From Paenibacillus allorhizosphaerae (GTDB lineage Bacteria; Bacillota; Bacilli; Paenibacillales; NBRC-103111): a DNA stretch of 64,000 nt. The notes under the pieces were generated by a model that was given only the letters and a program-made list of their open reading frames with translations, searched no databases and had not been told where the DNA came from. The stretch covers positions 248,001 to 312,000 of the forward strand of contig NZ_CAJVCE010000003.1 in assembly GCF_910594985.1 (NCBI RefSeq). The letters are read 5' to 3'. Made by a program: the position numbers and the translations under genes. This document shows, in pieces, positions 35,804 to 44,450 of this stretch; positions within the stretch are counted from its first letter, which is position 1, and each line of letters opens with the position of its first letter.

Positions 35804-36679
35804 ATGTCCAATTATTCAATTCAAACGTTCACGGACCGATACGATATTTATGAAGCAACCGAGCAGAGCACGAATTCATGGTTCCGGCTCTGTCCTGAAC
35901 GCGGCGGCATCGTCATTAGCTACGGAAATAAAGGTACGGAACTGCTCTATCTCGACAAAGAAACGTTCTATGATCCGGATGCGAATATACGCGGAGGCAT
36001 TCCGGTACTGTTCCCGATTTCCGGGCAATTGTCCGGAGGAACATACGAATGGCAAGGGAAATCGTATGCAATGAAAAATCACGGGGTTGCGAGGAATGCT
36101 TCGTGGAAAGTGGTAGAAACGGATACTTCGGACGGGGCCGCCATTACGTTAGGCTTGTCCAGCGACGAAAGCACGATCGCATCGTTCCCGTTCGCATTCG
36201 AACTTCGTTTTACTTATCGGTTGAAAGAAGGCCGGCTTACGGTCGAACAACAATATTGGAACCGTTCGGATGCCGAAGCGATGCCGATGTATCCCGGCTT
36301 TCATCCGTATTTTGCGGCGGAGCATACCGATGTTGCATATAAAACCGATGCCTCGTCTTACTACGATTACAACGACGGGGAAGTCAAACCGTATGATGGA
36401 GGCCCGCTGGAAATGAGCGCCAAAGTGGAATCCGTCGTTTTCCTCGATGCAAGCCGTAGCGAAATCGCTTTTTCGCCAGCTACGGGCTATTCCATTCGCA
36501 TGACTTACGGGAAGGACTTTCGGTATGTCGTTTTATGGGGAGTCAAAGGCAAACCTTTTCTGTGCGTAGAGCCGTGGATGGCGCGTACGGACGAGCTAAA
36601 TCGCAAGGAAGAGCTCGTTTATGTACAGCCGGGCGGAGTCATGAAGACGTTTTTGACGATCGATGTCGAATCTCGTTAA
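35804..36679 (+). CDS. Aldose 1-epimerase family protein
   Basis: The protein has 291 residues from ATG 35804, with AAGGAG nine bases upstream; upstream in-frame starts lack a ribosome site. It has the beta-supersandwich of the galactose mutarotase family: RGGIPVLFPISGQ, KNHGVARNASW with the catalytic-type His, MYPGFHPYFA with the second His, and FLCVEPWMA with a likely catalytic Glu. It resembles LacX/YeaD-type members. Being divergent from lacZ suggests a role in beta-galactoside use. Confidence 0.87.
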   Translation: MSNYSIQTFTDRYDIYEATEQSTNSWFRLCPERGGIVISYGNKGTELLYLDKETFYDPDANIRGGIPVLFPISGQLSGGTYEWQGKSYAMKNHGVARNASWKVVETDTSDGAAITLGLSSDESTIASFPFAFELRFTYRLKEGRLTVEQQYWNRSDAEAMPMYPGFHPYFAAEHTDVAYKTDASSYYDYNDGEVKPYDGGPLEMSAKVESVVFLDASRSEIAFSPATGYSIRMTYGKDFRYVVLWGVKGKPFLCVEPWMARTDELNRKEELVYVQPGGVMKTFLTIDVESR

Positions 36680-36778
36680 TGATAAACGAAATTAATTATT
36701 AATGAAGCTAATTTATTTTGTAAGTTTCTTTTTGACGTAAGCGGAACTGCCCGGGCAAACGGCATAATTCGGCAGCTT

Positions 36779-36985
36779 TCAACGGGAATGGTTCCTTTGC
36801 TCGTCAGGGAAGCGCTTGATGTGCCTGGATGCATAGCGACAAGCCAGTCTCCATTCGCTGATACCGTCGCATTCGTCCATCACTTCAGACATTTTGTCGG
36901 AATTGTCGAAAAACTCTAATAATTGTGAAAATGAAGTCGAGTCCTGCGCTTGCCCGGGAAATGATACGGCTATTTCCGCACTCAT
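36779..36985 (-). CDS. Possible small protein (68 aa), uncertain
   Basis: ATG 36985 has GGAAG six bases upstream. The product starts MSAEIAVSFPGQAQ and ends with a basic, helical stretch (EWRLACRYASRHIKRFPDE). It follows the NUDIX gene in the same direction, 43 bases after its stop. No family is recognised. The low-complexity context means it may be chance. Confidence 0.25.
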   Translation of the reverse strand: MSAEIAVSFPGQAQDSTSFSQLLEFFDNSDKMSEVMDECDGISEWRLACRYASRHIKRFPDEQRNHSR

Positions 36986-37028
36986 TTCCCTCTTCCATTT
37001 CCCGGTTGGATTTCTCGTTCCAATTGGT

Positions 37029-37670
37029 TCATCCAGCTTCGCCTCGGCGCTTCTCAATCGCCCGCAAAATCAGCTCGTAGTAATCGCGCTTATGCGGAAC
37101 GAAATCGGAGGCGCCCACCGTCTTCTCCGATGAATGCAGCATGCCGTCCGCATGGAGAGAGACGCCGCTCAGCCGCCAGGTTAACGGCTGTCCTTCCGCC
37201 ATACGGTGCACCTCTTCAAGCGGCATCCAAAACAGACCGGTTACTTCATCCGGCTGCAGCTTGTAATCGTAAAGTGACAGGCGGCTCTCCAATACAAATA
37301 CATGGCAAAACTCACGGTCGATGAGTCCGTTGCTCAAAAATTTTTCATACTTGTATATACCGCATGGGATCAATTGATCGAGAGACACTTTGAGCCCCAA
37401 TTCTTCCTCCAGTTCGCGAACTCCGTCCTCAACCCCCTCCCCTACCGTCAAATGGCCGGCGCTGGAAATGTCGAGCAACCCGGGAAATGTATCTTTTTCC
37501 ATATGCCGCTCTTGAAACAGCAAGGCAGGTTGTTCACTCGTGCCGTCCCAGATCCAGCATTGAAACGTACGATGCCAATAACCGCGGGCATGCGTCTCCG
37601 AACGGGTTGCAGTGCCAATGGGCTTCATCTCTTCATCGTAAATTTCAAACCGTTCTTGCGCTTTCGTCAT
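37029..37670 (-). CDS. NUDIX hydrolase, isopentenyl-diphosphate-isomerase-like
   Basis: The protein has 213 residues. Of two adjacent ATGs, 37670 has the better distance (seven) from AGGGGG. The N-terminal block FEIYDEEMKPIGTATRSETHARGYWHR, read as FEIYDEE and ARGYWHRTF, and GLLDISSAGHL resemble IPP isomerase and the YfcD group. The NUDIX box is SAGHLTVGEGVEDGVRELEEELGL, with core GVRELEEELG. It may hydrolyse a diphosphate rather than isomerise; the exact substrate is unknown. The gene stands alone. Confidence 0.88.
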   Translation of the reverse strand: MTKAQERFEIYDEEMKPIGTATRSETHARGYWHRTFQCWIWDGTSEQPALLFQERHMEKDTFPGLLDISSAGHLTVGEGVEDGVRELEEELGLKVSLDQLIPCGIYKYEKFLSNGLIDREFCHVFVLESRLSLYDYKLQPDEVTGLFWMPLEEVHRMAEGQPLTWRLSGVSLHADGMLHSSEKTVGASDFVPHKRDYYELILRAIEKRRGEAG

Positions 37671-37837
37671 CATTTCTCCCCCTAGTGAATGTTCGTTTTC
37701 ATCGCCAAAACTCGATCGTAAGAACATGTTCCAGCCAGCTTACGCTCAACTTCTAACAAGTTACCGATTGTCACTATTCTTTATTTTGTAGTATGATTTC
37801 AATATTTGGATCGTTATTGATGAAGGAGCTGCAAACA

Positions 37838-38161
37838 ATGAGTGTACACGAAGCCATCACGGCCCACACGCGCAAACAACATTCTCATCTGGAACAATTT
37901 CTCGAACTTGAAGAAGCGAGGGAACATGCCATCGATCATGCGGTAGCTCGGTGTGCCGCCGGACAACCGTTCCATGTCGACGCGATCAACGAATGGACGA
38001 TACGCATTAACAAGCATGCGCAAAACGGCATTTCCCCCACCCGGGCGCTCGTCACCGAACAAATGGTGCGTGATTTTGTTCCCGCGCCAAGAAATAAAAC
38101 CGCAGCCAACGACAAAGACTGCCGGATGCACCTGGGCAACCTGGCAGTCTACGGGCGGTGA
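37838..38161 (+). CDS. Small conserved protein, probably YpbS-like (DUF2533) (107 aa)
   Basis: ATG 37838 has AAGGAG nine bases upstream. MSVHEAITAHTRKQHSH, a helical LEQFLELEEAREHAIDHAV, then FHVDAINEWTIRINKHA and VTEQMVRDFV resemble a small Bacillales family (YpbS/DUF2533, from memory). It is soluble and helical. Its 3' end overlaps the convergent phosphoesterase gene by 13 bases. Function unknown. Confidence 0.7.
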   Translation: MSVHEAITAHTRKQHSHLEQFLELEEAREHAIDHAVARCAAGQPFHVDAINEWTIRINKHAQNGISPTRALVTEQMVRDFVPAPRNKTAANDKDCRMHLGNLAVYGR

Positions 38162-39033
38162 ATCGTTCTTAGATTAGCACAGTAATCGTGGAAATGAAAG
38201 TGTTTGCCAAACCCGGCAAGCCATTCGTCTTCTACCGGCGCCAGTTCATCCTTCTCGGTATCGAGAATGACCAGCCACCCAGGCTCGATCGCGCTACTCG
38301 CATTATCCCTGCGAAGGTTCATGATTACGTTGAGGCCAAGGTACGTAGTGTTTCCGTACTTGCGCGGCCCGATCACATGATGGTAATGGCCCGCGATCAA
38401 ATATTTGGGCTGAAGCCGTTCCACGAGCGCAGTAATTTGATTCGAGCCCTGCGTTTCTCCATAATAATTCGTACCGACGCCGTAAGGCGTGTCATGCGTA
38501 ATCAGGATGTCGATTTCTTGCGGCGGGACAGTGAATAGGCGCTTATACTGCCGTTGGTCAATCTCCCGTTCATCCTCCGGATTGACCGTTTCGATTCCGC
38601 CCAAAAAACCGATCGTCGTACCGCCGACCTGCAAAACGGTGCCATCTTGTACGTAACGAAACAGATCATACGGATCTATGCTGCTCACACCGCCGCTTCC
38701 GCTTGCCGCTTGTCGATCCAGCCATGCAAAATCTTCATGATTGCCTCTTATAAAATAGATCGGATTCGACAACATGTTTCTGATCAAACGTAAATCCTCG
38801 GGAAGCCCCTTCTCCGCTTCGGCATGAATGAGACGACTGAAATCGAGCTGCGATGGATCTTGCCTGTAGAACCGATGGTTGCGCAGCGATTCATCCGGCT
38901 CCGGATAAGCCCCCAGATCTCCCACCTGAATCAACAAATCCAGTCGCACGTTATGATGCATCTGCCATGCGGTCACGACCGCGAGCGTGTGGAACACCCT
39001 GCCGTGTATATCTCCGATAAGTCCGATTTTCAA
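38149..39033 (-). CDS. Metallophosphoesterase
   Basis: The protein has 294 residues from TTG 39033, seven bases after GGAGG. The upstream in-frame ATG has no ribosome site. All phosphoesterase motifs are present: GDIHG (N-terminal), GDLG, GNHE, ITHDTP and GHYHH. They coordinate a two-metal centre. The product may cleave a phosphomonoester or a cyclic or dinucleotide; the substrate is not evident. The gene is alone, downstream of the nas cluster terminator on the same strand. Confidence 0.87.
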   Translation of the reverse strand: MKIGLIGDIHGRVFHTLAVVTAWQMHHNVRLDLLIQVGDLGAYPEPDESLRNHRFYRQDPSQLDFSRLIHAEAEKGLPEDLRLIRNMLSNPIYFIRGNHEDFAWLDRQAASGSGGVSSIDPYDLFRYVQDGTVLQVGGTTIGFLGGIETVNPEDEREIDQRQYKRLFTVPPQEIDILITHDTPYGVGTNYYGETQGSNQITALVERLQPKYLIAGHYHHVIGPRKYGNTTYLGLNVIMNLRRDNASSAIEPGWLVILDTEKDELAPVEDEWLAGFGKHFHFHDYCANLRTIHRP

Positions 39034-39141
39034 ACGAGGTCCTCCTTTTTTTGTTATTTGTATCCGCCCCCGTAATATTCGCCGGCTTTGCGGAAAGTCC
39101 TGTTCCCGATCCCGATTTGATCGTTTCCGGGAGCAGCGCAC

Positions 39142-39172
39142 GAAAAACGACCCTATGCTGAAGGCATAGGGC
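39142..39172 (-). terminator. Intrinsic terminator of the nas operon
   Basis: On the minus strand CCCTATGCC and GGCATAGGG type arms (CCCTATGC/GCATAGGG) pair around a small loop, followed by TCGTTTTTCG. It lies 33 bases after the nasC stop. Confidence 0.8.
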
Positions 39173-39204
39173 TGCTTATCAATAACGGCTGTATTGTGTC
39201 GCGT

Positions 39205-41361
39205 TCAATTCGCTTCTTGTTTGAACGCTTCGATCTTAACGGCGCAAAGCTTGAATTCCGGCATTCGGCTAACCGGATCCAGCGCATCAATCGTCAAACG
39301 GTTCACGCTAAGCTCCCCGCCCCAGTGAAAAGGAACGAACACGGTCCGAGGCTGAATGCCTTCGGTCACCTTGACGGAAAACACAAGCGATGCGCGCCGG
39401 CTCGTTATGCGAATAAAATCGCCGACACCAAGGCCGATACGCTTGGCGAGCCAAGGATGTATTTCCGCGACCGGCACCGGAGTTTTCTTCATTAACGCCG
39501 AAGTGCGCCGGGTTTGCGCTCCGCTTAAATAATGACTGCCCACTCGGCCCGTTGTCAATATATACGGATACTCTTCGTCGATGGGCTCCGCCGGCATTTT
39601 CGGCTGAATGCCGAACAATCTGGCTTTACCGTCCGGATGCGCGAACCGGTCGGCGAACAACAACGGCGATCCCGGATGATTGTCAGCCGGACAAGGCCAG
39701 AAAACCCCTTGTTCTTCTTTCAAGCGCCGGTAAGTGATCCCGCTGTAATCGGCTTTGCCTCCGGCTGTGGCGCGCCTCATTTCCTCGAAAATATGCTCGG
39801 CGGAAGCGTACCGGAAATAGGCGCCTTCGCCCAGCTGTTCGGCCAGCTCGCAAATAAGGCAGTAGTCCGGCTTGCATTCACCAGGCGGTTCCATCGCCTG
39901 AGCTCGGTGGAACACGCGTCCCTCCAGATTGGTCAGCGTCCCCTCGGCTTCCAAAAACGACGATCCCGGTAACAACCAGTGCGCATAGCGAGCGGTTTCC
40001 GTCTCGAACAGGTCGACAACAATGAGCAGCTCCAGCTTGCCCAGCGCCCGCTCGACCATTCGGTTGTTCGGGCTGGAGACGACAGGATTCGACCCGATGA
40101 CGATCATCGCTTTAATTTCGCCTTCGTCTATTTTTTGCAGCATTTCATAAGCCGAGACGCCTTTACCCGGAAGCTCCGCCGGATCGATGCCCCATACGTT
40201 CCCGATATGCTCCCGCGCAGCCGGGTCCTCGATCGACCGATAGCCGGGGAGCTGATCCGCTTTTTGGCCGTGCTCTCGTCCGCCTTGCCCGTTCGCTTGC
40301 CCGGTCACGGCACCGTATCCGCAGCCCGGCCGGCCGATTTTCCCCGTCAACAGCGCCAAATTAATGTAGTTTTTCGTGTTCTCCACGCCGTTGGACTGCT
40401 GTTCAAGCCCTCGGGCCGTAAGCACGATCCCGGTTTCCGCTTTGGCAAAGCCCCGGGCGATGGTACGCGTCACGCTTTCCAGGATGCCGGTCCATTCCTC
40501 GACTTTTGCCGGTGTGAACGTTTCGACGGCTGCGGCAAGCTCCGCGAAACCGTGAGTACGTTCGTTCACGAACGTACGATCGTACAAATTCTCGTGGATC
40601 ATGACGTGCAGCAGTCCGTTCACGAAGACGGAGTCGAATCCGGGCTGCAGCCGCACATGGATATCAGCCGACTTGGAGGTCATCGTATTACGCGGATCGA
40701 TGGTCACAATGATGGCGCCGTTCTTTTTCGCTTCGAGCAAATACGGCATCATCGTCGGCTGGCATTCGGCAATGTTCGTGCCCGCGAGCAGTATATATTT
40801 GGCGTTTTTGATTTCGGACAGCGGCATCGTCATGCCGCGATCCAGTCCGAACGATTGTCCGGCCGCCGCCGCGGCTGATGACATACAATAGCGGCCGTTA
40901 TAATCGATGTAGCGGGTTTTGAGCGCGACGCGCGCAAATTTGCCGAGCAAATAGCAGACTTCGTTCGTCAGCGATCCACCGCCATACACACTTACGGCGT
41001 CTTTGCCATAGCGGTGCTGAATATCGCGAATGCGTTCAGCTATCTCGGGCAGCGCCTCGTCCCAGGCAGCAGGCTCCCAAGCGGAATTTGGGTCCACGCT
41101 GCCACGTTTGCCTTCCGCTGCATTCGTAACGACAGGCCTGCGGAGCGGCGTCATAATCCGTTCTTCATGGATGACATGATCCAGCGCGTTCAAACCTTTC
41201 TGACATAACCGGTTCGTCGCTACCGGGAAGATCGGGCTCGGCCGAATCGTTAGTCCCGGCTTGTCGTCCCCCGGCACCAGCTCCATACCGCACTGCATGC
41301 TGCAAAAGCAGCAGTGCGAAGTTTGCTTGACCGTCATCGGCGCTGCCGTCTGTATGCTCAT
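39205..41361 (-). CDS. nasC: Assimilatory nitrate reductase, molybdenum catalytic subunit
   Basis: The protein has 718 residues, close to B. subtilis NasC. The N-terminal [4Fe-4S] site is C-x2-C-x3-C (CCFCSMQCGM) with a fourth Cys in NRLCQKGLNA. Molybdopterin guanine dinucleotide-binding blocks follow: VYGGGSLTNE, RYCMSSAAAA, ILLAGTNIAECQP, ATGRVGSHYLSGAQTRR near the C terminus. It reduces nitrate to nitrite in the cytoplasm. It is last in the order nasA-nasD-nasE-nasC. No NasB-type electron-transfer subunit is encoded here, so the electron donor (ferredoxin, flavodoxin or a distant NasB) is open. Confidence 0.93.
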   Translation of the reverse strand: MSIQTAAPMTVKQTSHCCFCSMQCGMELVPGDDKPGLTIRPSPIFPVATNRLCQKGLNALDHVIHEERIMTPLRRPVVTNAAEGKRGSVDPNSAWEPAAWDEALPEIAERIRDIQHRYGKDAVSVYGGGSLTNEVCYLLGKFARVALKTRYIDYNGRYCMSSAAAAAGQSFGLDRGMTMPLSEIKNAKYILLAGTNIAECQPTMMPYLLEAKKNGAIIVTIDPRNTMTSKSADIHVRLQPGFDSVFVNGLLHVMIHENLYDRTFVNERTHGFAELAAAVETFTPAKVEEWTGILESVTRTIARGFAKAETGIVLTARGLEQQSNGVENTKNYINLALLTGKIGRPGCGYGAVTGQANGQGGREHGQKADQLPGYRSIEDPAAREHIGNVWGIDPAELPGKGVSAYEMLQKIDEGEIKAMIVIGSNPVVSSPNNRMVERALGKLELLIVVDLFETETARYAHWLLPGSSFLEAEGTLTNLEGRVFHRAQAMEPPGECKPDYCLICELAEQLGEGAYFRYASAEHIFEEMRRATAGGKADYSGITYRRLKEEQGVFWPCPADNHPGSPLLFADRFAHPDGKARLFGIQPKMPAEPIDEEYPYILTTGRVGSHYLSGAQTRRTSALMKKTPVPVAEIHPWLAKRIGLGVGDFIRITSRRASLVFSVKVTEGIQPRTVFVPFHWGGELSVNRLTIDALDPVSRMPEFKLCAVKIEAFKQEAN

Positions 41362-41452
41362 ATGCCGCCCCCCCTCTCTATAATCTTAGTCAGGCCCAAC
41401 CTTGCAATAGCGGCACGGTCTCACCGACCGAACCGCATGGAAATGTGTCGGA

Positions 41453-41812
41453 TCAAACCGCGACTTCGCGTTCCTCAGGCAGTGCAATGTATACTTGGCC
41501 GTTCTCAATTTTCGTTTCATAAGTTTGTACGCAGCCCGTATCCGGCTTTTGGACGTTACCGGAAGGGATATGGATTTTTCTCTCGTGCATCGGACAATAT
41601 ACGTGCTCATCGCAGACAAGCCCCTCCGCAAGCACGCCGTTCTTGTGCGGACAACGGTTCTGTACGGCATGCACCTTCCCGCTAGTGAAACGGAATAAAG
41701 CAATTTCCAAGCCGTGATAGCGGACTGTTTTCCCGGACTGTACCGGCAATTCGTCAAATAATGCCACCGCTATCCAATTCGGTGCAGAATCCATATGCAC
41801 TTTGATTTCCAT
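41453..41812 (-). CDS. nasE: Nitrite reductase (NADH) small subunit, Rieske type
   Basis: The protein has 119 residues, as usual for NirD/NasE. Rieske ligands are C-P-H (NRCPHKNG) and C-P-M-H (YCPMHERK). It is the only start in frame (a stop lies directly upstream); AGGAG is spaced 13 bases, longer than usual. It pairs with the large subunit encoded 101 bases upstream to reduce nitrite to ammonium. The gap to NasD holds a hairpin (41870..41905, GCGGTA with TACCGC). Confidence 0.9.
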   Translation of the reverse strand: MEIKVHMDSAPNWIAVALFDELPVQSGKTVRYHGLEIALFRFTSGKVHAVQNRCPHKNGVLAEGLVCDEHVYCPMHERKIHIPSGNVQKPDTGCVQTYETKIENGQVYIALPEEREVAV

Positions 41813-41913
41813 ATGTCATTTTTCGCTCCTCTCGATTTAGGTACTCCGGATTACAGACGGGACGGTCGCGCGCGGTAAAGCATCCGATTTCGCTACCGCA
41901 CGCATTCCCAGCG

Positions 41914-44334
41914 TTATTTCAACTCAACGACTTCGTACAGCTGCTTCTGTATCGTCTCGCTGCGCACCGCTTCCTTCCAAGGGTCTTGCGTAACGGACAA
42001 TGCAACGTCGATTCGTTCTCTCAGCGCGTTCCGCTGCGATTCGTCTGCGAGCACGCTGCGAACGTGCTCCAACCCTACTCGGACAATCCATTCCGAGGTG
42101 CGCTCCCCGTAATTTCCCGTTTCGCGGTAATATTGGAGATACGCTTCCGCATATTCGATCACGTCGTCTTCGGTTTTGACGGTGGCCAGCAGGTCGCCTA
42201 CGCGAACCTTGACTCCGCCGTTGCCGCCGGCATACAGCTCCCAACCGCCGTCCACGGACACGACGCCCAAATCTTTGATGCCCGACTCGGCGCAGTTACG
42301 CGGGCAGCCGGAGACCGCCATTTTCACTTTCGCCGGGGTGTTAAGCCGTTCGAAGCGCTTCTCGATCTTAATGCCGAGCCCCATTGCATCCCCTGTGCCG
42401 AATCGGCAGTAATCTTCCCCGACGCACGTCTTTACCGTCCGGATCGCTTTACCGTAAGCGTAGCCCGAAGGCATATCGAGATCCTGCCACATCGCGGTTA
42501 AATCTTCTTTCTTTACGCCGAGCAGATCGATCCGCTGACCTCCGGTCAGTTTCACCGTAGGAACGTTGTATTTCACCGCCACATCGGCGATTTTTTTCAA
42601 ATCGGCAGGAGTCGTTACGCCGCCGTACATTCGGGGGACGACCGAATACGTTCCGTCCTTCTGAATATTTGCATGCATGCGCTCGTTAACAAGTCTCGAT
42701 TTGCTTTCATCTTTATAGGTGGTCGGATAGATCATGCCCAAGTAATAGTTCAGCGCAGGACGGCACTTCGTACAGCCCTCGTCGTTTTTCCAACCGAGCA
42801 CGTTCATGACTTCCCGAATATGGGTCAACCCTTTGTCCCGGATCCCGATGACCACTTCATCGCGCGATAAATCGGTGCATCCGCATATCGTCTCTTTTAC
42901 CGCATCATGCTCAAAGCTTTCGCCTAAAGTCAGCGCGAGCAAATCTTTCACAAGCGGCTTACAGCCGCCGCATGACCTGGAAGCGTTGGTGCAATTTTTG
43001 ACTTCCTCCACGCTCGTTAGGCCTTGTTCTTTGATCGCGGAACAGATCGTTCCTTTGCTTACGCCGTTGCAGCCGCAAATGATCGCATCGTCGCTCATGC
43101 TTGCTACCCCGGCGCCATCGGCAGAAGCGCCGTCCGCCCCGGCTTCTCGCAAAATCGCCGTTTTCTCCATGCCGCTAATATCCGCACCGGCGCGTATCAT
43201 CTGCATTAGCCTGGAGCCTTCGCTCGTATCGCCGAACAAGACAGCACCGATAATTTTGTTGTCGCGGATAACTACTTTTTTATAAATGCCGGAGAAGTCG
43301 TCATGAATTCGGATCGCTTTCGTATCCGGAGCATCGGCGAATTCGCCGCCGGAAAACACATCGACGCCGGACACTTTCAACTTGGTATAAAGCAGCGAAC
43401 CTTCGTACGGTGCAGTGTCCGCGCCGGCCAGTACTTTAGCGAGAACCGCGCCTTGTTCATAGAGCGGAGCGACCAGTCCGTAGGTAATTCCCCGATGCGT
43501 AGCGCACTCGCCTACGGCGTAAATATCCGGTATGCTCGTTTCCATGTAGTCGCTCACGACGATGCCCGGAGCCGTCTCGATTCCCGTCTTCTTCGCCAGC
43601 TCGACATTCGGGCGTATGCCTACCGCCATGACGATCAGATCCGCGTCGGTGGACGTGCCGTCTTTGAACTTCAATCCGGTTACACGCGCGTCCCCGATGA
43701 TTTCCTCCGATTGTTTGCCCAGCAGGAAATTCATCCCTTGCTCTTCCAACGCATTCTTCAGCATCTCGGACGCCGTCCGATCAAGCTGCCTTTCCATAAT
43801 CGCATCCATCAAATGGACGACGTCCACCTTCATGCCGAGATTCAAAAATCCGCGGGCCGCCTCCAGACCGAGCAATCCGCCGCCGATGACGACCGCCTTC
43901 TTGTAGGTTCGAGATGCCTCGATCATTTTCTCGCAATCCTGAATTGTACGGTACGCCATCACGCCTTCCTTATCCGCGCCTTGAAGAGGAAGCATGAACG
44001 GGTTCGAGCCGGTCGCGAGAACCAGTTTGTCGTACGGCACCGTCACGCCTTGATCCGTCGTTACGGTTCTGGCCTCCGCGTCGATATCCGTAACCGTATG
44101 TCCCGTATACAGCCGTATTCCGTTGTCCGAATACCACTCATACGTATTGAGGTATATATCTTGGGCGGTCGCTTCTCCTGCCAAAACATAGGACAGCATA
44201 ATGCGATTGTAGTTCGGATACGGTTCCGATCCGAACACCGTAATGTCATATTTTTGCGGCGAAAGCTTCAGCAAATGTTCTATCGTATTTACCCCCGCCA
44301 TGCCGTTGCCGATAAGTACTAGTCGTTGTTTCAT
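41914..44334 (-). CDS. nasD: Nitrite reductase (NADH) large subunit
   Basis: The protein has 806 residues. The order is an FAD/NAD pyridine nucleotide reductase (LVLIGNGMAGVNT at the start, VVIGGGLLGLEAARG for NAD), then two BFD-like [2Fe-2S] segments (CGCNGVSKGTICSAI with CGGC; CGCTDLSRDEVVIGI with CTKC), a ferredoxin-like half-domain, and the siroheme/[4Fe-4S] domain (TCVGEDYCRFGTGDAMGLG and VSGCPRNCAESGIKDLG). It reduces nitrite to ammonium with six electrons. It is the second gene of the nas operon, 116 bases after nasA. The gap contains ATCGTTAA/TTAACGAT arms. Confidence 0.95.
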   Translation of the reverse strand: MKQRLVLIGNGMAGVNTIEHLLKLSPQKYDITVFGSEPYPNYNRIMLSYVLAGEATAQDIYLNTYEWYSDNGIRLYTGHTVTDIDAEARTVTTDQGVTVPYDKLVLATGSNPFMLPLQGADKEGVMAYRTIQDCEKMIEASRTYKKAVVIGGGLLGLEAARGFLNLGMKVDVVHLMDAIMERQLDRTASEMLKNALEEQGMNFLLGKQSEEIIGDARVTGLKFKDGTSTDADLIVMAVGIRPNVELAKKTGIETAPGIVVSDYMETSIPDIYAVGECATHRGITYGLVAPLYEQGAVLAKVLAGADTAPYEGSLLYTKLKVSGVDVFSGGEFADAPDTKAIRIHDDFSGIYKKVVIRDNKIIGAVLFGDTSEGSRLMQMIRAGADISGMEKTAILREAGADGASADGAGVASMSDDAIICGCNGVSKGTICSAIKEQGLTSVEEVKNCTNASRSCGGCKPLVKDLLALTLGESFEHDAVKETICGCTDLSRDEVVIGIRDKGLTHIREVMNVLGWKNDEGCTKCRPALNYYLGMIYPTTYKDESKSRLVNERMHANIQKDGTYSVVPRMYGGVTTPADLKKIADVAVKYNVPTVKLTGGQRIDLLGVKKEDLTAMWQDLDMPSGYAYGKAIRTVKTCVGEDYCRFGTGDAMGLGIKIEKRFERLNTPAKVKMAVSGCPRNCAESGIKDLGVVSVDGGWELYAGGNGGVKVRVGDLLATVKTEDDVIEYAEAYLQYYRETGNYGERTSEWIVRVGLEHVRSVLADESQRNALRERIDVALSVTQDPWKEAVRSETIQKQLYEVVELK

Positions 44335-44450
44335 GTCGCATCACTCTCCTGGTTTGGTATAAATCGTTAATCCCGTTAAGCTTCGTCCTAGGATATCGGT
44401 ACTTAACGATGCAGCCGTGTCCGCTTGAAGCGACCATGACTTCCGGACCG

